NCBI GenBank assembly: GCA_022711465.1
Contig: JAKLEZ010000005.1
Location: 186,001 to 250,000, forward strand
DNA length: 64,000 nt
Origin: Planctomycetota bacterium
Lineage (GTDB): Bacteria; Planctomycetota; Phycisphaerae; UBA1845; PWPN01
Reading direction: 5' to 3'
A program made the translations under genes and the position numbers. Each line of letters starts with the position of its first letter. The first letter of the stretch is position 1. Shown here in pieces: positions 27,658 through 36,174 of the stretch. The notes beneath the pieces were generated by a model that saw only the letters and a list, made by a program, of their open reading frames with translations, did not search any database and was not told the origin of the DNA.

Positions 27658-28671
27658 CTATCGGCGGCCTTGGCGAGCCTCCTCCTCGTGCAGCCAGGCG
27701 ATGGTTCTCTTCACGCCTTCCTCGTAGGACACCGTGGATGTCCAGCCCAGGTCCTTGCGAGCCTTCTCGGCACTGAAGTAACATCGCCGACCCATGAGCC
27801 ACACGGCGTAGCGCGTGATCATCGGCGGCTTCTTGATGCCGAACAGGTGCCAGATGCACTCCAGCATGAAAGCCACGTTGTACGCCACGGTGTAGGGAAC
27901 ATGGCGGGTGACGGGCGGAGCACCCAGTGCGGCCGCCAAAGCGTTCATCCACTGCTTCTGCCGCATCTCACCGTCGCTGCAGGCGTTGTAGGCCTGGCCG
28001 AGCGCCCTCGGCGACTCGGCAGCCAGGATGGAGCACTCGGCTACGTTGCCGGCGTAGACGACGTTGAGCCGATTCTCGCCATCACCGAGGATCTTGGCCT
28101 TGCCCTCGCGGAGCATGCGCGACAGCCGGAAGATCGTGGCCCGATCGCGGGGGCCGTAAAGCCAACTCGGACGGATCACGGTCAGCTTCAGTTTGCCGGC
28201 CGCGTGCAGGGCCCAGAGCATCTTCTCGGCTTCCACCTTGGCCCGGCTGTAGTAGCTCCACTTATGAAGCCCCTGTCCCAGCGGGGCCGTCTCGTCAAAC
28301 ACCAGACCCTCACCGTTCGGATGGCCGTAGGCACTGATCGAGCTAATGTGCAGGAACCGTTCGCAGCCGGCGGCGATGGCGACCTCGGCCAGACTGCGGG
28401 TACCCTCGATGGTCACCCGGACGAAGTCCTCCCAGGGACCCCAGTCGCCGACCCTGGCGGCCGCATGGTAGACGATTCTGACCCCATCGAGGGCTTTCCT
28501 AAGGACCTGGGGGTCACAGAGATCACCCTCGACGAACTCGACCCCCTGGGTCTTGAGCCACTGCACATCGCTGCCCCGGCGGACGAGAACCCGGACCGGC
28601 TTCCCGCGCTGACGCAGTTGCTCGACGATATGGCTTCCCAGCAGACCTGTAGCCCCTGTCACGAAATTCAT
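27658..28671 (-). CDS. NAD-dependent epimerase/dehydratase (extended SDR, 3beta-HSD-like)
   Basis: 337 residues from ATG 28671, with AAAGGGGA upstream (GTG 28677 is also possible). Rossmann motif TGATGLLGSHIV at the N-terminus, catalytic YxxxK in YYSRAKVEAEK, and RPSWLYGPRD after it. Overall closest by eye to 3beta-hydroxysteroid dehydrogenase / sterol-4alpha-carboxylate dehydrogenase-like SDRs. These also act on isoprenoids and nucleotide sugars. It is on the same strand as the GNAT gene of the kamA operon, 226 nt downstream. Whether it belongs to that pathway is unclear. Confidence 0.87.
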   Translation of the reverse strand: MNFVTGATGLLGSHIVEQLRQRGKPVRVLVRRGSDVQWLKTQGVEFVEGDLCDPQVLRKALDGVRIVYHAAARVGDWGPWEDFVRVTIEGTRSLAEVAIAAGCERFLHISSISAYGHPNGEGLVFDETAPLGQGLHKWSYYSRAKVEAEKMLWALHAAGKLKLTVIRPSWLYGPRDRATIFRLSRMLREGKAKILGDGENRLNVVYAGNVAECSILAAESPRALGQAYNACSDGEMRQKQWMNALAAALGAPPVTRHVPYTVAYNVAFMLECIWHLFGIKKPPMITRYAVWLMGRRCYFSAEKARKDLGWTSTVSYEEGVKRTIAWLHEEEARQGRR

Positions 28672-28897
28672 GACCACTGGTCCCCTTTCTTGAGGGAGGT
28701 AAGGTACGTGGCCGGCTCCCGAGCGTCAAGAAACTCGCGGAGATCCGAACCGAAGGTACCCCGGCATGCCGCCTGGCGAGCTCACGCCCCGCCGGGCAAC
28801 ACCGGTGGGGCTGAGACACGGGAGGATGGCGGTCTGGAGACGGGACGGCGTCCCGGCTGGCCGGCCGAATACCCATGGCCAGAGGGTCATGAACCGC

Positions 28898-29383
28898 CTA
28901 CCCGACGACTTTCACGTAGACGGCCTTGTCATCTCCGAGGGCGTAGAAGTCCTTGAGCGTGGCTTCCCGGGTGTACGCACAGTGTTCATAGAATGCTCGC
29001 GTGGGATGGTACAGCGGTCGTCCGGAGGTCTCGACGTAGATTCGTCGGCCGCCGGCTTCCGCGATCCGGCGTTCGGAGAACCCCAAGAGCCTCCTGCCCA
29101 GCCCGCGGCCCTGGCAGTCGGGACGTACGGCGATCCAGAACAGGTCGTAGCTGTGCGTCGTGCAGGCGATCGGGCCGTAGCAGGAGTACCCGGCGACATC
29201 CCCGGCCAGTTCGGCGAACACGAAGAAATACCCGCTCGCCGGGCCGCGGCGTAAACGCTCCTCGACCAGTTCGGCGGCCACGTCTGCCTCGTGCGGGTAG
29301 AACATCTTTGTGGCCATCACGATCTCGCGAACGACAGCAATGTCGGATTCGCGCACGTCTTCACGAAACACCTGCGTGTCCAT
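28898..29383 (-). CDS. GNAT-family N-acetyltransferase of the kamA operon
   Basis: 161 residues from ATG 29383, only 2 nt after the ATP-grasp gene stop (TGAGCATG), hence coupled. The acetyl-CoA pyrophosphate loop is VRPDCQGRGLGRRLL, preceded by YDLFWIAV (strand 4) and followed by YVETSGRPLYHPTRAFYEHCAYTREA. GNATs acylate amines; in Nepsilon-acetyl-beta-lysine synthesis a lysine 2,3-aminomutase (AblA) works with a GNAT (AblB). This protein is shorter than typical AblB and the two ATP-grasp partners argue for a different product. The substrate is unproven. Confidence 0.88.
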   Translation of the reverse strand: MDTQVFREDVRESDIAVVREIVMATKMFYPHEADVAAELVEERLRRGPASGYFFVFAELAGDVAGYSCYGPIACTTHSYDLFWIAVRPDCQGRGLGRRLLGFSERRIAEAGGRRIYVETSGRPLYHPTRAFYEHCAYTREATLKDFYALGDDKAVYVKVVG

Positions 29384-29385
29384 GC

Positions 29386-30375
29386 TCAAGGCCGGCCGAC
29401 TCCTTCCTGCACAATCCGCTGAATCGCGCCAACGAAGCCCAGGCCCGTGCGGTCGGCCGCCGCCATGAAGCCCGCGTCCGGCGACAGACAAGGGTTGGCG
29501 TTCAACTCCAGGACCCAGGGGTTGCCAGCTCGGTCGACCCGGAAGTCCACCCGGGCGTACCCGGTCAATCCGAAGACCGCCCAACAATGCCGGGCCAAGC
29601 CTGCCAGCTTGTCCAGCAGGCCACTGTCTGACGCCGGAAACTCAAAACACCGGGGCGTATGGTGAAACTCATGTGATTGCTCGTCCCACTTGGCCTGGTA
29701 ATTCACGATTCGGGGTTTGCCCGGGGCGAAGTCCACGAAGTGGATCTCGGCTGGCGGCAGGACATCGACCTCGCCACCTCGGCCCAGCAGCGACAGGTTG
29801 AACTCCCGACCGTCAACGTAGCTCTCCGCGAAGGCCTCGCCGCCGAGCTGCCCCAGACGCCTCACCATCTCCTGACGCAGTGCGGCCGGGCTTGCGAGAG
29901 TCATGATCGAGCTGTCGTCGATTCCGATGGAAGCGTCTTCCCATACCGACTTGATGATGAACGAGCCGCTCAGGGGCTCGCTCCGCTCTAACAGTGTCTC
30001 GGGGGTGAACCACGCCGGCGTCGGAATGCGATGCTCCTCGAGAATCTTCTTACTGAGGACTTTGCTGGATGTGGAGAACATGGCATCCGTCCCCGCTCCG
30101 GTGTACGCGATGCCCAGCCCGTCGAGCAGCGCCGGAGCCAGGTAGGTCAGCCGCCCTGTCCCTCCGGCCGTCTCGACCAGATTGAAGACCAGATCCGGCT
30201 TGGCTTGGCGGATTGCTTTCTCAACGCGCTTCAGATTGAGGGTGAAAGGCAGCTGACGCGTCTGGTGGCCCAATTGTGCAAGAGCTGTGCTGATCGCCTC
30301 GGCCTGAACCAGGTTGTCCAGTTCGTCCAAAGGCGCGTCGGCGGGCACGTCGTCGTGGAGGATCAGGACTTGCAT
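29386..30375 (-). CDS. ATP-grasp ligase, D-Ala-D-Ala ligase-like (second copy)
   Basis: 329 residues, cytosolic. N-terminal lobe with KPDLVFNLVE; ATP-grasp core with SKVLSKKILEE and SFIIKSVWEDASIGID (phosphate-binding Lys); metal-binding end VDFRVDRAGNPWVLELNANP. This is the Ddl superfamily layout, which joins a carboxylate to an amine via acyl phosphate. The start overlaps the preceding ligase gene by 13 nt. Two divergent Ddl-like enzymes in one operon, without mur or van genes, suggest a dedicated peptide or amide product, not cell-wall D-Ala-D-Ala. Confidence 0.88.
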   Translation of the reverse strand: MQVLILHDDVPADAPLDELDNLVQAEAISTALAQLGHQTRQLPFTLNLKRVEKAIRQAKPDLVFNLVETAGGTGRLTYLAPALLDGLGIAYTGAGTDAMFSTSSKVLSKKILEEHRIPTPAWFTPETLLERSEPLSGSFIIKSVWEDASIGIDDSSIMTLASPAALRQEMVRRLGQLGGEAFAESYVDGREFNLSLLGRGGEVDVLPPAEIHFVDFAPGKPRIVNYQAKWDEQSHEFHHTPRCFEFPASDSGLLDKLAGLARHCWAVFGLTGYARVDFRVDRAGNPWVLELNANPCLSPDAGFMAAADRTGLGFVGAIQRIVQEGVGRP

Positions 30376-31358
30376 GTAGCGGACGTCCCCTGGCGTTTCC
30401 GCGCCGATGCCACGATCCGACCGATCAACTCGACATAGGGGATACCGACCGCCGTGGCCAGGATAGGCAGGTCGGAATGCTGGGGGTGCAAGCCGGGCAG
30501 CGGATTGACTTCCATGACGAACAGGCGCCCGTTCTCATCCGCCCGCAAGTCCACCCGCCCCCCGTCCCGGCAATCCAAGCCCTTCCAGGTCGTCAGGGCA
30601 AGTTCCTCCGCCAACTTCGCCGATGCGGTATCCGCGAGGGGGTACTCGACCCGCTCCTCGCACTGCTCCTTGTTGACGTAGGTGTATGCGTTGGCCTCGG
30701 CGTTCTTGTTCAGGATGACCTCGATGGTCCCGATGGCTGCGGCGTCGTCACCGGTCCCGGTGATGCCCACAGTGAACTCGCGTCCGCCCAGAAACGGTTC
30801 GACCAGGACGGGCTGCCGACACGCCCTCAGGATGCGCCGGCACTCCCGCTCTAACTCGGATTGTGACGTCACCCGCGATTGGGGGGTGATACCCTTGGCC
30901 GTACCCTCCGCAACCGGCTTCACAAACAGCGGAAACGGCAGGTCAAGCCTGGCCACATCCGCCTCCCGTTCAACCAGCCTGAAGTCCGTGGTGCTCACTC
31001 CCAGATCGCGCAGAACCCGCTTGGTGAGCCCCTTGTGGAGAGAGAGGGCCAGCACCAGCGGATCGCTGAACGTGTACGGGATATCGAACGCATCCAGTAA
31101 GGCCGGCACCTGGGCCTCGCGGCCGTATCCGCGAAGGCCCTCCGCGATGTTGAAGACCATGTCCCAGCGGTCACCTTTGGCGAGTCGCGCGGTGAGGCTG
31201 CGGATGTTGCCGATCCTGTCCGGCTGGTGCCCAAGCTGAGAGAGCGCCTCGGCCAGAGCATCGATGGTGTCCGGCCGGTCGAACTCTGCGGTCTCTTCTT
31301 CACCGTAGCCGGCCGCCAGGTAATCCGCTCGCAAGTCGTAGGTCAGTCCCACTTTCAT
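30363..31358 (-). CDS. ATP-grasp ligase, D-Ala-D-Ala ligase-like (first copy)
   Basis: 331 residues from ATG 31358 (MKVGLTYDLRADYL); further upstream codons are open but do not resemble the family. Contains WDMVFNIAEG, the phosphate-binding FPLFVKPVAEGTAKGI, an EPFLGGREFTVGI segment, and the metal-binding GGRVDLRADENGRLFVMEVNPLPG. It is a distinct paralogue of the ligase that follows it. The ATG overlaps by 4 nt (ATGA) the stop of a small upstream ORF (31355-31873). With KamA it could couple beta-lysine or another amino acid to an acceptor; this is inference from gene content. Confidence 0.88.
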   Translation of the reverse strand: MKVGLTYDLRADYLAAGYGEEETAEFDRPDTIDALAEALSQLGHQPDRIGNIRSLTARLAKGDRWDMVFNIAEGLRGYGREAQVPALLDAFDIPYTFSDPLVLALSLHKGLTKRVLRDLGVSTTDFRLVEREADVARLDLPFPLFVKPVAEGTAKGITPQSRVTSQSELERECRRILRACRQPVLVEPFLGGREFTVGITGTGDDAAAIGTIEVILNKNAEANAYTYVNKEQCEERVEYPLADTASAKLAEELALTTWKGLDCRDGGRVDLRADENGRLFVMEVNPLPGLHPQHSDLPILATAVGIPYVELIGRIVASARKRQGTSATCKS

Positions 31359-31873
31359 CGCAGGGTTTGCCAAGTCGCAACTCCGTGTACAGGATTCGGT
31401 GCCGGGGAACCGCATCGCCGTATTGCATCCCCAGTACCTCGAGGATCGTCTTGCCCGGTCGCACAACGCTCGTCGGGCAATTCGGCCGACACTCCGGCAC
31501 CGCCCTTCCCCGTGCGCTCGTACGGATTCAGGCGGCGCACCGGAGGCCGGATCTCCATGGGAAGCGAACCGCCCATCGGCGTCAAGTATGAACAATCCCC
31601 GGACGCCTGGGGTTTGAGGACGGGTCGAGTGCCGTCGGGCCGGGACGCCCGTTTCAGCCGGTTCCGGTCATCCGTCCGGTCCAGGTACACCAAGCCGGCC
31701 GGGCGGCGGCGCTCCCGCTCGCAGGCCTTTCCGGCGTGTCTGCTGATGCGATGAATACCACCCTTGGTGAGCAGGATATCCCCATCCTGACAACAGGTCT
31801 TCCCAAGGCGCGCACATGTCCCACCACCCCAGAGCCGGGGGCCCGACGTTGCCGTCCCCGCCAAGCGGGGCAT
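31355..31873 (-). CDS. Hypothetical ORF between kamA-like gene and ATP-grasp gene, frame uncertain
   Basis: 172 codons with no recognised domain. For it: same strand, it fills an otherwise empty 530-bp gap in a tight operon, and its TGA overlaps the next ATG as ATGA. Against it: third-position GC is high only up to about 31500. After that a different frame (read to 31300) looks more coding, with CPTSVVRPGKTILEVLGMQY. A frameshift near 31500, or a decayed gene, would explain both. No clear ribosome site at ATG 31873. Confidence 0.3.
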   Translation of the reverse strand: MPRLAGTATSGPRLWGGGTCARLGKTCCQDGDILLTKGGIHRISRHAGKACERERRRPAGLVYLDRTDDRNRLKRASRPDGTRPVLKPQASGDCSYLTPMGGSLPMEIRPPVRRLNPYERTGKGGAGVSAELPDERCATGQDDPRGTGDAIRRCGSPAPNPVHGVATWQTLR

Positions 31874-31891
31874 GAATCCCGTCCATGGGTG

Positions 31892-33232
31892 TTAGCGGCT
31901 CCGGTTCTCGGGAAGGGGATCCGGGTAGCGGAAGATCTTGCCCTCGTAGTTGCGGAGCAGCACGAAATCGCCGTCACGCCCGACCATTGGTTCGGGAATC
32001 AGCGGAATCTTGCCGCCGCCGCCAGGAGCGTCGATGACGAAATTGGGCACCGCATAGCCGGTCGTATGCCCACGGAGGCCGCGGATCATCTCCAGCCCCT
32101 TCTCGACCGAGGTTCGGAAGTGGCTTGAGCCCGAGATCGGATCGCACTGGTACAGGTAGTACGGCCGAACACGAATCTTCAGCAGCCCGTGGACAAGCTG
32201 CTTCATGGACTCGACGTTGTCGTTGATCCCGCGAAGCAACACCGTCTGGCTACCCAGGGGAATGCCAGCATCGGCCAGTCGTCCACATGCCCGCCCCACT
32301 TCCGGGGTGATCTCCGCCGGGTGCATGAAATGAATGCTCATCCACAGCGGGTGATACCGCCGGAGCAGCCGGGTCAGGGCGGGCGTGATCCGTTGAGGCA
32401 GGACGACTGGAACCTTCGTCCCGATCCGGATGAACTCGACGTGGGGAATGGCCTGCAACTTGGACAGGATCCACTCCAACCGATCGTCGCTCATGGTCAG
32501 CGGGTCACCGCCAGACAACAGGACGTCCCGGATCTCGGGGTGGGCACCGATGTAGTCGACTGCCTTCTGATACTGCTTGTAGTTGAAGTGGTACTCGCCG
32601 GAATGCCCAACCATGCGGGCCCGGGTGCAGTACCGGCAGTAGGTAGCACAGAAATTCGTCACCAGGAACAGTACCCGGTCGGGATACCGGTGGACCAGAC
32701 CGGGCACCGGGCTGTGGCCGTCCTCGCCGAGGGGGTCATCGGCCTCACCCACCGTCCGGACAAACTCCCCGGATACGGGGATCATGGCTCGCCGGGTCGG
32801 GTGGTTGGGATCATCATGCCCCATGTGTGACGCATAATAGGGCGTGATGCCGATCGGCAGTCGCCCGCCGAGGCGAAGGACCGTCTCGCGCTCGTCATCG
32901 GAGAGCCTGAAGACGCGCTCCAGGCCGGCCAGATCGCGAATGCGATTCCGAAGCTGCCATTGCCAATCGTTCCACTCGGCAGCCGTGGCGTCGGGATAGA
33001 ACCGCCGGCAGAAAGCATTGGTGCGAGAGCCAATGGGGGGAAGGGTTGTTGTGCCCCGGGGAGCCTGTTCGCCCCGAGTCCGCGACCTCCGCCTTGTGAT
33101 GTCACCCCCCCCTGTGAGGAGCGGCGGATCGATCGCGACAGGATTAGGATTGAAGTCTAGTACAGGTAGGCTGACAGATCCGCGGCGTTCACCGTCGGGC
33201 TCCGAGTCGGAGCCCATAGACTGCTCGTCCAT
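31892..33232 (-). CDS. KamA-family radical SAM protein (lysine 2,3-aminomutase-like)
   Basis: 446 residues. Radical SAM cluster motif CATYCRYC near the middle, SAM-contacting LLSGGDPL, and the PLP lysine in NFVIDAPGGGGKIPL, all as in lysine 2,3-aminomutase. The length and C-terminal extension fit KamA more than the shorter EF-P-modifying EpmB, and no epmA lies nearby. The reaction would convert L-lysine (or a related amino acid) to its beta isomer. ATG 33232 is taken as start; 33217 and 33298 remain possible since no strong ribosome site decides. First gene of an operon with two ATP-grasp ligases and a GNAT. Confidence 0.9.
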   Translation of the reverse strand: MDEQSMGSDSEPDGERRGSVSLPVLDFNPNPVAIDPPLLTGGGDITRRRSRTRGEQAPRGTTTLPPIGSRTNAFCRRFYPDATAAEWNDWQWQLRNRIRDLAGLERVFRLSDDERETVLRLGGRLPIGITPYYASHMGHDDPNHPTRRAMIPVSGEFVRTVGEADDPLGEDGHSPVPGLVHRYPDRVLFLVTNFCATYCRYCTRARMVGHSGEYHFNYKQYQKAVDYIGAHPEIRDVLLSGGDPLTMSDDRLEWILSKLQAIPHVEFIRIGTKVPVVLPQRITPALTRLLRRYHPLWMSIHFMHPAEITPEVGRACGRLADAGIPLGSQTVLLRGINDNVESMKQLVHGLLKIRVRPYYLYQCDPISGSSHFRTSVEKGLEMIRGLRGHTTGYAVPNFVIDAPGGGGKIPLIPEPMVGRDGDFVLLRNYEGKIFRYPDPLPENRSR

Positions 33233-33338
33233 TGGACCAAGGTACCTCGTACGGGTCGGGGCCGAGTCTCTCCGAAACATACGGAGAACTGCAATCAATC
33301 ACGCGACGCGGCCACGCCAAACCCGCGTTTCCTTCTAG

Positions 33339-33373
33339 ATTATGAGATTTAGCTCAGGATCGACAAAAGTCAA
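33339..33373 (-). promoter_or_regulatory. Promoter candidate of the kamA operon
   Basis: Minus-strand TTGACT (33368-33373, five of six) with AAATCT 17 nt on (33345-33350) and CATAAT at 33339-33344. The AT-rich block is rare in this genome. The exact -10 is uncertain. Confidence 0.4.
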
Positions 33374-33376
33374 GAG

Positions 33377-33422
33377 AAATGTTGAGAAACGGTGGATAAA
33401 AATGTGCAGAATCTGTGGATCA
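33377..33422. repeat. Two 21-bp direct repeats, 23-bp period, ending in GTGGAT
   Basis: Units 33377-33397 and 33400-33420 match at 17 of 21 positions. Each ends in a DnaA-box-like 9-mer (GGTGGATAA and TGTGGATCA, each one mismatch from TGTGGATAA). They sit just upstream of the kamA promoter candidate and may bind a regulator two helical turns apart. Confidence 0.6.
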
Positions 33423-33636
33423 GCTCGGTCGTTCTTCGCCGCGTGAGTCTCATGCATCGACGCGTGTCGGATTGCCGGCTTGCCGGAGCAATCAGCTTGC
33501 CCATCCGTCGTCGCCGGGCATCGTAAATGAACCGACTGGGGGGCAACCGCCGCCGCACGAACCGATTGACAGGCCGCGGGCACGACAGTAGCCTCACCAT
33601 CCCCTGAGCCCTCGGTTGGCGTGGGAGGTCCTGCTG

Positions 33637-34266
33637 ATGTTTGGCCTGTTTCCCCGGGATACCGGGTTCTACGAGCTCTTCGACGAGGGCGCTGCCACGC
33701 TGGAGCGCGCCGCCAGAGCTTTCAAGGAACTGGTCGCAGACTACGGCCGAGCCAAGGACCATCTCAACGAGATCCGCCAGATCGAACACGACGGCGACAG
33801 CGTGGCCCGACGCACCTTCCTCAAGCTCGACACGACCTTCATCACCCCGTTTGACCGGGAAGACATCCAGGCCCTGGTCAACCAGATCGACAACATCATC
33901 GACGCCATCGACGCCGCAGCCCAGAGGATGCTGCTTTTCAAGATCGCCCGGCCACCGGAGGCCATCGTCAAGCAGTCGGACGTCCTGCTCAAGGCCTGTG
34001 TCCACATCCGCCAGGCGATGACCCGTCTCCGCCAGATGAGACGGCCCGAGGAGATCCGCAATCATCTTCTTGAGATCCACCACCTCGAAAACGTCGGCGA
34101 CGACACGAATCACGAGGCCCTGGCCGCCCTGTTCACCAGCGATCCGCCCATGAACCCCCTCGAGGTCATGAAACTGAAGGAGCTCTACGACCTGACCGAG
34201 GCCGCCATTGACGGTTGTGAGGACGCGGCGAATACCATCGAACGCGTCATTCTGAAGAACATGTGA
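33637..34266 (+). CDS. DUF47 (PhoU-like) phosphate-transport accessory protein
   Basis: 209 residues from ATG 33637, with GGGAGG 8 nt upstream. All-helical; FKELVADYGRAKDHLNEIRQIEHDGD and FITPFDREDIQALVNQIDNIIDAID are the family signature, with acidic metal-binding positions as in PhoU. DUF47 genes normally adjoin a Pit-type phosphate permease. None is here, so it is an orphan copy. The next gene is an unrelated SGNH hydrolase 73 nt on. Confidence 0.9.
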   Translation: MFGLFPRDTGFYELFDEGAATLERAARAFKELVADYGRAKDHLNEIRQIEHDGDSVARRTFLKLDTTFITPFDREDIQALVNQIDNIIDAIDAAAQRMLLFKIARPPEAIVKQSDVLLKACVHIRQAMTRLRQMRRPEEIRNHLLEIHHLENVGDDTNHEALAALFTSDPPMNPLEVMKLKELYDLTEAAIDGCEDAANTIERVILKNM

Positions 34267-34339
34267 CCGGCCCTTCGGCTCGGGCCCCCTCTGCGGATGG
34301 GGATCGCCCGGCTCGACGGCCCTGGACAAGAGGTGACTC

Positions 34340-35743
34340 ATGCGTCGTCTCGCGGTTCTGTTGGCTCTGTTTCTGTTCGCCGCTCCATGGAGCCTGGCCG
34401 AGCAAGCCGCTTCCCTTGCGGCGAGGCCCGAGGCCCAGGCCGCCAACCGTCAGTTTCTGGCCGACATCGCCATTCAAGGGACCACGCTGACCGTCCGACC
34501 CGGCGTCTACCGCATCGCGGGCCGGGAACTCCGCGTCGAGCAGGCGGCCTCCCTAACGATCGAACCGGCGGACCTGGTCGCCATCGAGAACGAGCCGCTC
34601 AAGCTGTCGCGCGACCGGCCCAACGCCTGGGCGGCGGGTACCCCTTTGCGAGGCGTTCGAACACCCGGCGTCAACGCGTCCGGCGCCCTGGCACCGGGGT
34701 CCCTGGTCATTCGCAGGTCGCCGGGGGGCGAACAGCTGATCGAGGGCAAGGACTACCTGGTTGGCACCGAGTTCGGCATGGTCGGGATCGGCCCGGAGTC
34801 GCGGGTGGCAGCGGATGACACGGTCTTCGCCTCCTACCGATGCAGCCTCCGTCGAGTTGACTCGGTCTTCATCGATACCCTGGGACGACCGTCGCTGGTG
34901 CGCGGTCAGCCGGACATTTCCGTACCGGTCCCGCCGGAGCCGGCCTGGTCGGGTCAGCGGCTGTGCAACGTCTATCGTCCCTATCACGCCCAGGACCTGA
35001 CCGAGGATCACCTCTTCCCGCTGCTCGAAGCGCCCGACCTGGCCGTGACCAGGAGCACTTCCGGTCGGCTCCCCAAGGCCCTTGAGAAGATCAAGGCGGG
35101 CAAGCCGCTGACCATCGTCTGCTGGGGCGACTCGGTCACCACCGGCGGCGACGTGAGTCGCGGCTCGATGCGCTACGTCGAGCAATTCCGGCGAATGCTG
35201 ATCGACGGCCTGCCCAATCCCTGCCTGCCCGTCAACGTGGTCAACATCAGCTACGGCGGCACCAACTCCCGGCAGTGGCTTCGCATGGAACCCTTCACGG
35301 ACGAGTGGTTCAAGAACCCCGGTGCCTGCCCCGCGGACGAGGTAACCTTCGAGCGGATCATCGCTCTCAAGCCCGACGTGCTGACCATGGAGTTCGTCAA
35401 CGACGCACCCATGGACGAAGCCGCCGTCGAGCAGACCTACAGCGAGATCCTGAAGCGGGTCAAGCCGTTCGGCACGGAGCTTGTCCTGATCACTCCGCAC
35501 TTCACCGCCGCCCACTGGATGGGCTTCAGGTCGCTCCGGGAGAATGAGAACCGCGGTTACGTCCAGGCTCTCTACCGCTTCGCGGAGAAGCACAACGTGG
35601 CTGTGGCCGACGCCAGCGCCCGCTGGGCTCACCTGTGGAAGGAGGGCGTGCCGTATCCTACCCTGCTGGTCAACACGCTCAACCATCCTGACGACCGTGG
35701 ACATCGCCTCTTCGCCGAAGAGATGATCAAGTGCTTCCGCTGA
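34340..35743 (+). CDS. Secreted SGNH/GDSL hydrolase with unknown N-terminal domain
   Basis: 467 residues; signal peptide 1-20 (cut near SLAEQ), AAGAGGTGA before ATG 34340. Residues 25-230 are beta-rich and unrecognised. The C-terminal SGNH hydrolase has Ser265 in GDSVTTGG (block I), YGGTNS (block II), EFVNDAP (block III Asn) and HPDDRGH (block V Asp/His). Likely an esterase on polysaccharide acetyl groups or a related carbohydrate ester; the specificity is inferred from the secreted setting only. Confidence 0.85.
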   Translation: MRRLAVLLALFLFAAPWSLAEQAASLAARPEAQAANRQFLADIAIQGTTLTVRPGVYRIAGRELRVEQAASLTIEPADLVAIENEPLKLSRDRPNAWAAGTPLRGVRTPGVNASGALAPGSLVIRRSPGGEQLIEGKDYLVGTEFGMVGIGPESRVAADDTVFASYRCSLRRVDSVFIDTLGRPSLVRGQPDISVPVPPEPAWSGQRLCNVYRPYHAQDLTEDHLFPLLEAPDLAVTRSTSGRLPKALEKIKAGKPLTIVCWGDSVTTGGDVSRGSMRYVEQFRRMLIDGLPNPCLPVNVVNISYGGTNSRQWLRMEPFTDEWFKNPGACPADEVTFERIIALKPDVLTMEFVNDAPMDEAAVEQTYSEILKRVKPFGTELVLITPHFTAAHWMGFRSLRENENRGYVQALYRFAEKHNVAVADASARWAHLWKEGVPYPTLLVNTLNHPDDRGHRLFAEEMIKCFR

Positions 35744-36174
35744 GAGTCGGTGCGCGAACCGTGCCCCAGCCAGACTTGAGCACCTCTTCACCCCCCCGCC
35801 GAGGCCGGCTGCCCTCTCGTCGAGAAAGGGCCCTGCCCTGCTGAGCCCCGCCGACGCCCGGGCCACCGCCGCCCAGACGCCGTTTGCCGGGCATACCCCC
35901 ACCGCTGGGAGCAAACCTCCATCCGCGAAGCGGCATTCGTCCCGGGCCGAGCACTCGGACCGCAATCGTCGCCGCCGAACTGGTTTGCCGCCGCCGCGCC
36001 GTTCTCTCCAACCAGCGGACCCTCGATCGGTCCCCGGACTCTCCGGCCGCCTCGCTTTCGGAGACTCAGGGCGTGAAATCAGCCTCCCTTGGGTTACAAT
36101 GGGCACCCCGGGACCCGGTGGCCCCGGGTGATGTTCGGGTGTCTCGTTCGGCACATACACAGGCGGAGCAAGTG
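35744..36174. other. Intergenic region before serA with hairpin leader
   Basis: No gene seen. A serA promoter candidate lies at 36073-36100. Immediately downstream an imperfect GC hairpin (about 36103-36128) lies in the leader, which could affect expression. No serine-related riboswitch is known to fit. Confidence 0.4.
36073..36100 (+). promoter_or_regulatory. Promoter candidate of serA
   Basis: GTGAAA (36073-36078) and TACAAT (36095-36100) with a 16-nt spacer. The -10 matches five of six. Leader length is about 70 nt. Confidence 0.45.

Larger units (their letters stand above)
33233..33636. other. Divergent intergenic region, AT-rich with repeats
   Basis: No gene accepted. It holds the kamA-side promoter (33339-33373) and two 21-bp direct repeats (33377-33397, 33400-33420). 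The section near 33430-33600 is ordinary GC-rich sequence before the DUF47 gene. Confidence 0.5.

Noticed and set aside
29386..31358. Cell-wall D-Ala-D-Ala ligase (ddl)
   Set aside because: Two divergent copies in an operon with kamA and a GNAT, no mur genes; a wall role is not supported.
31892..33232. EF-P lysine aminomutase (EpmB)
   Set aside because: Protein is longer than EpmB with a KamA-like PLP-lysine region, and no epmA or efp is near.
33377..33422. DnaA-box-like 9-mers as a replication origin
   Set aside because: Only two imperfect boxes and no dnaA, dnaN, rpmH or gidA nearby; a regulator site is simpler.
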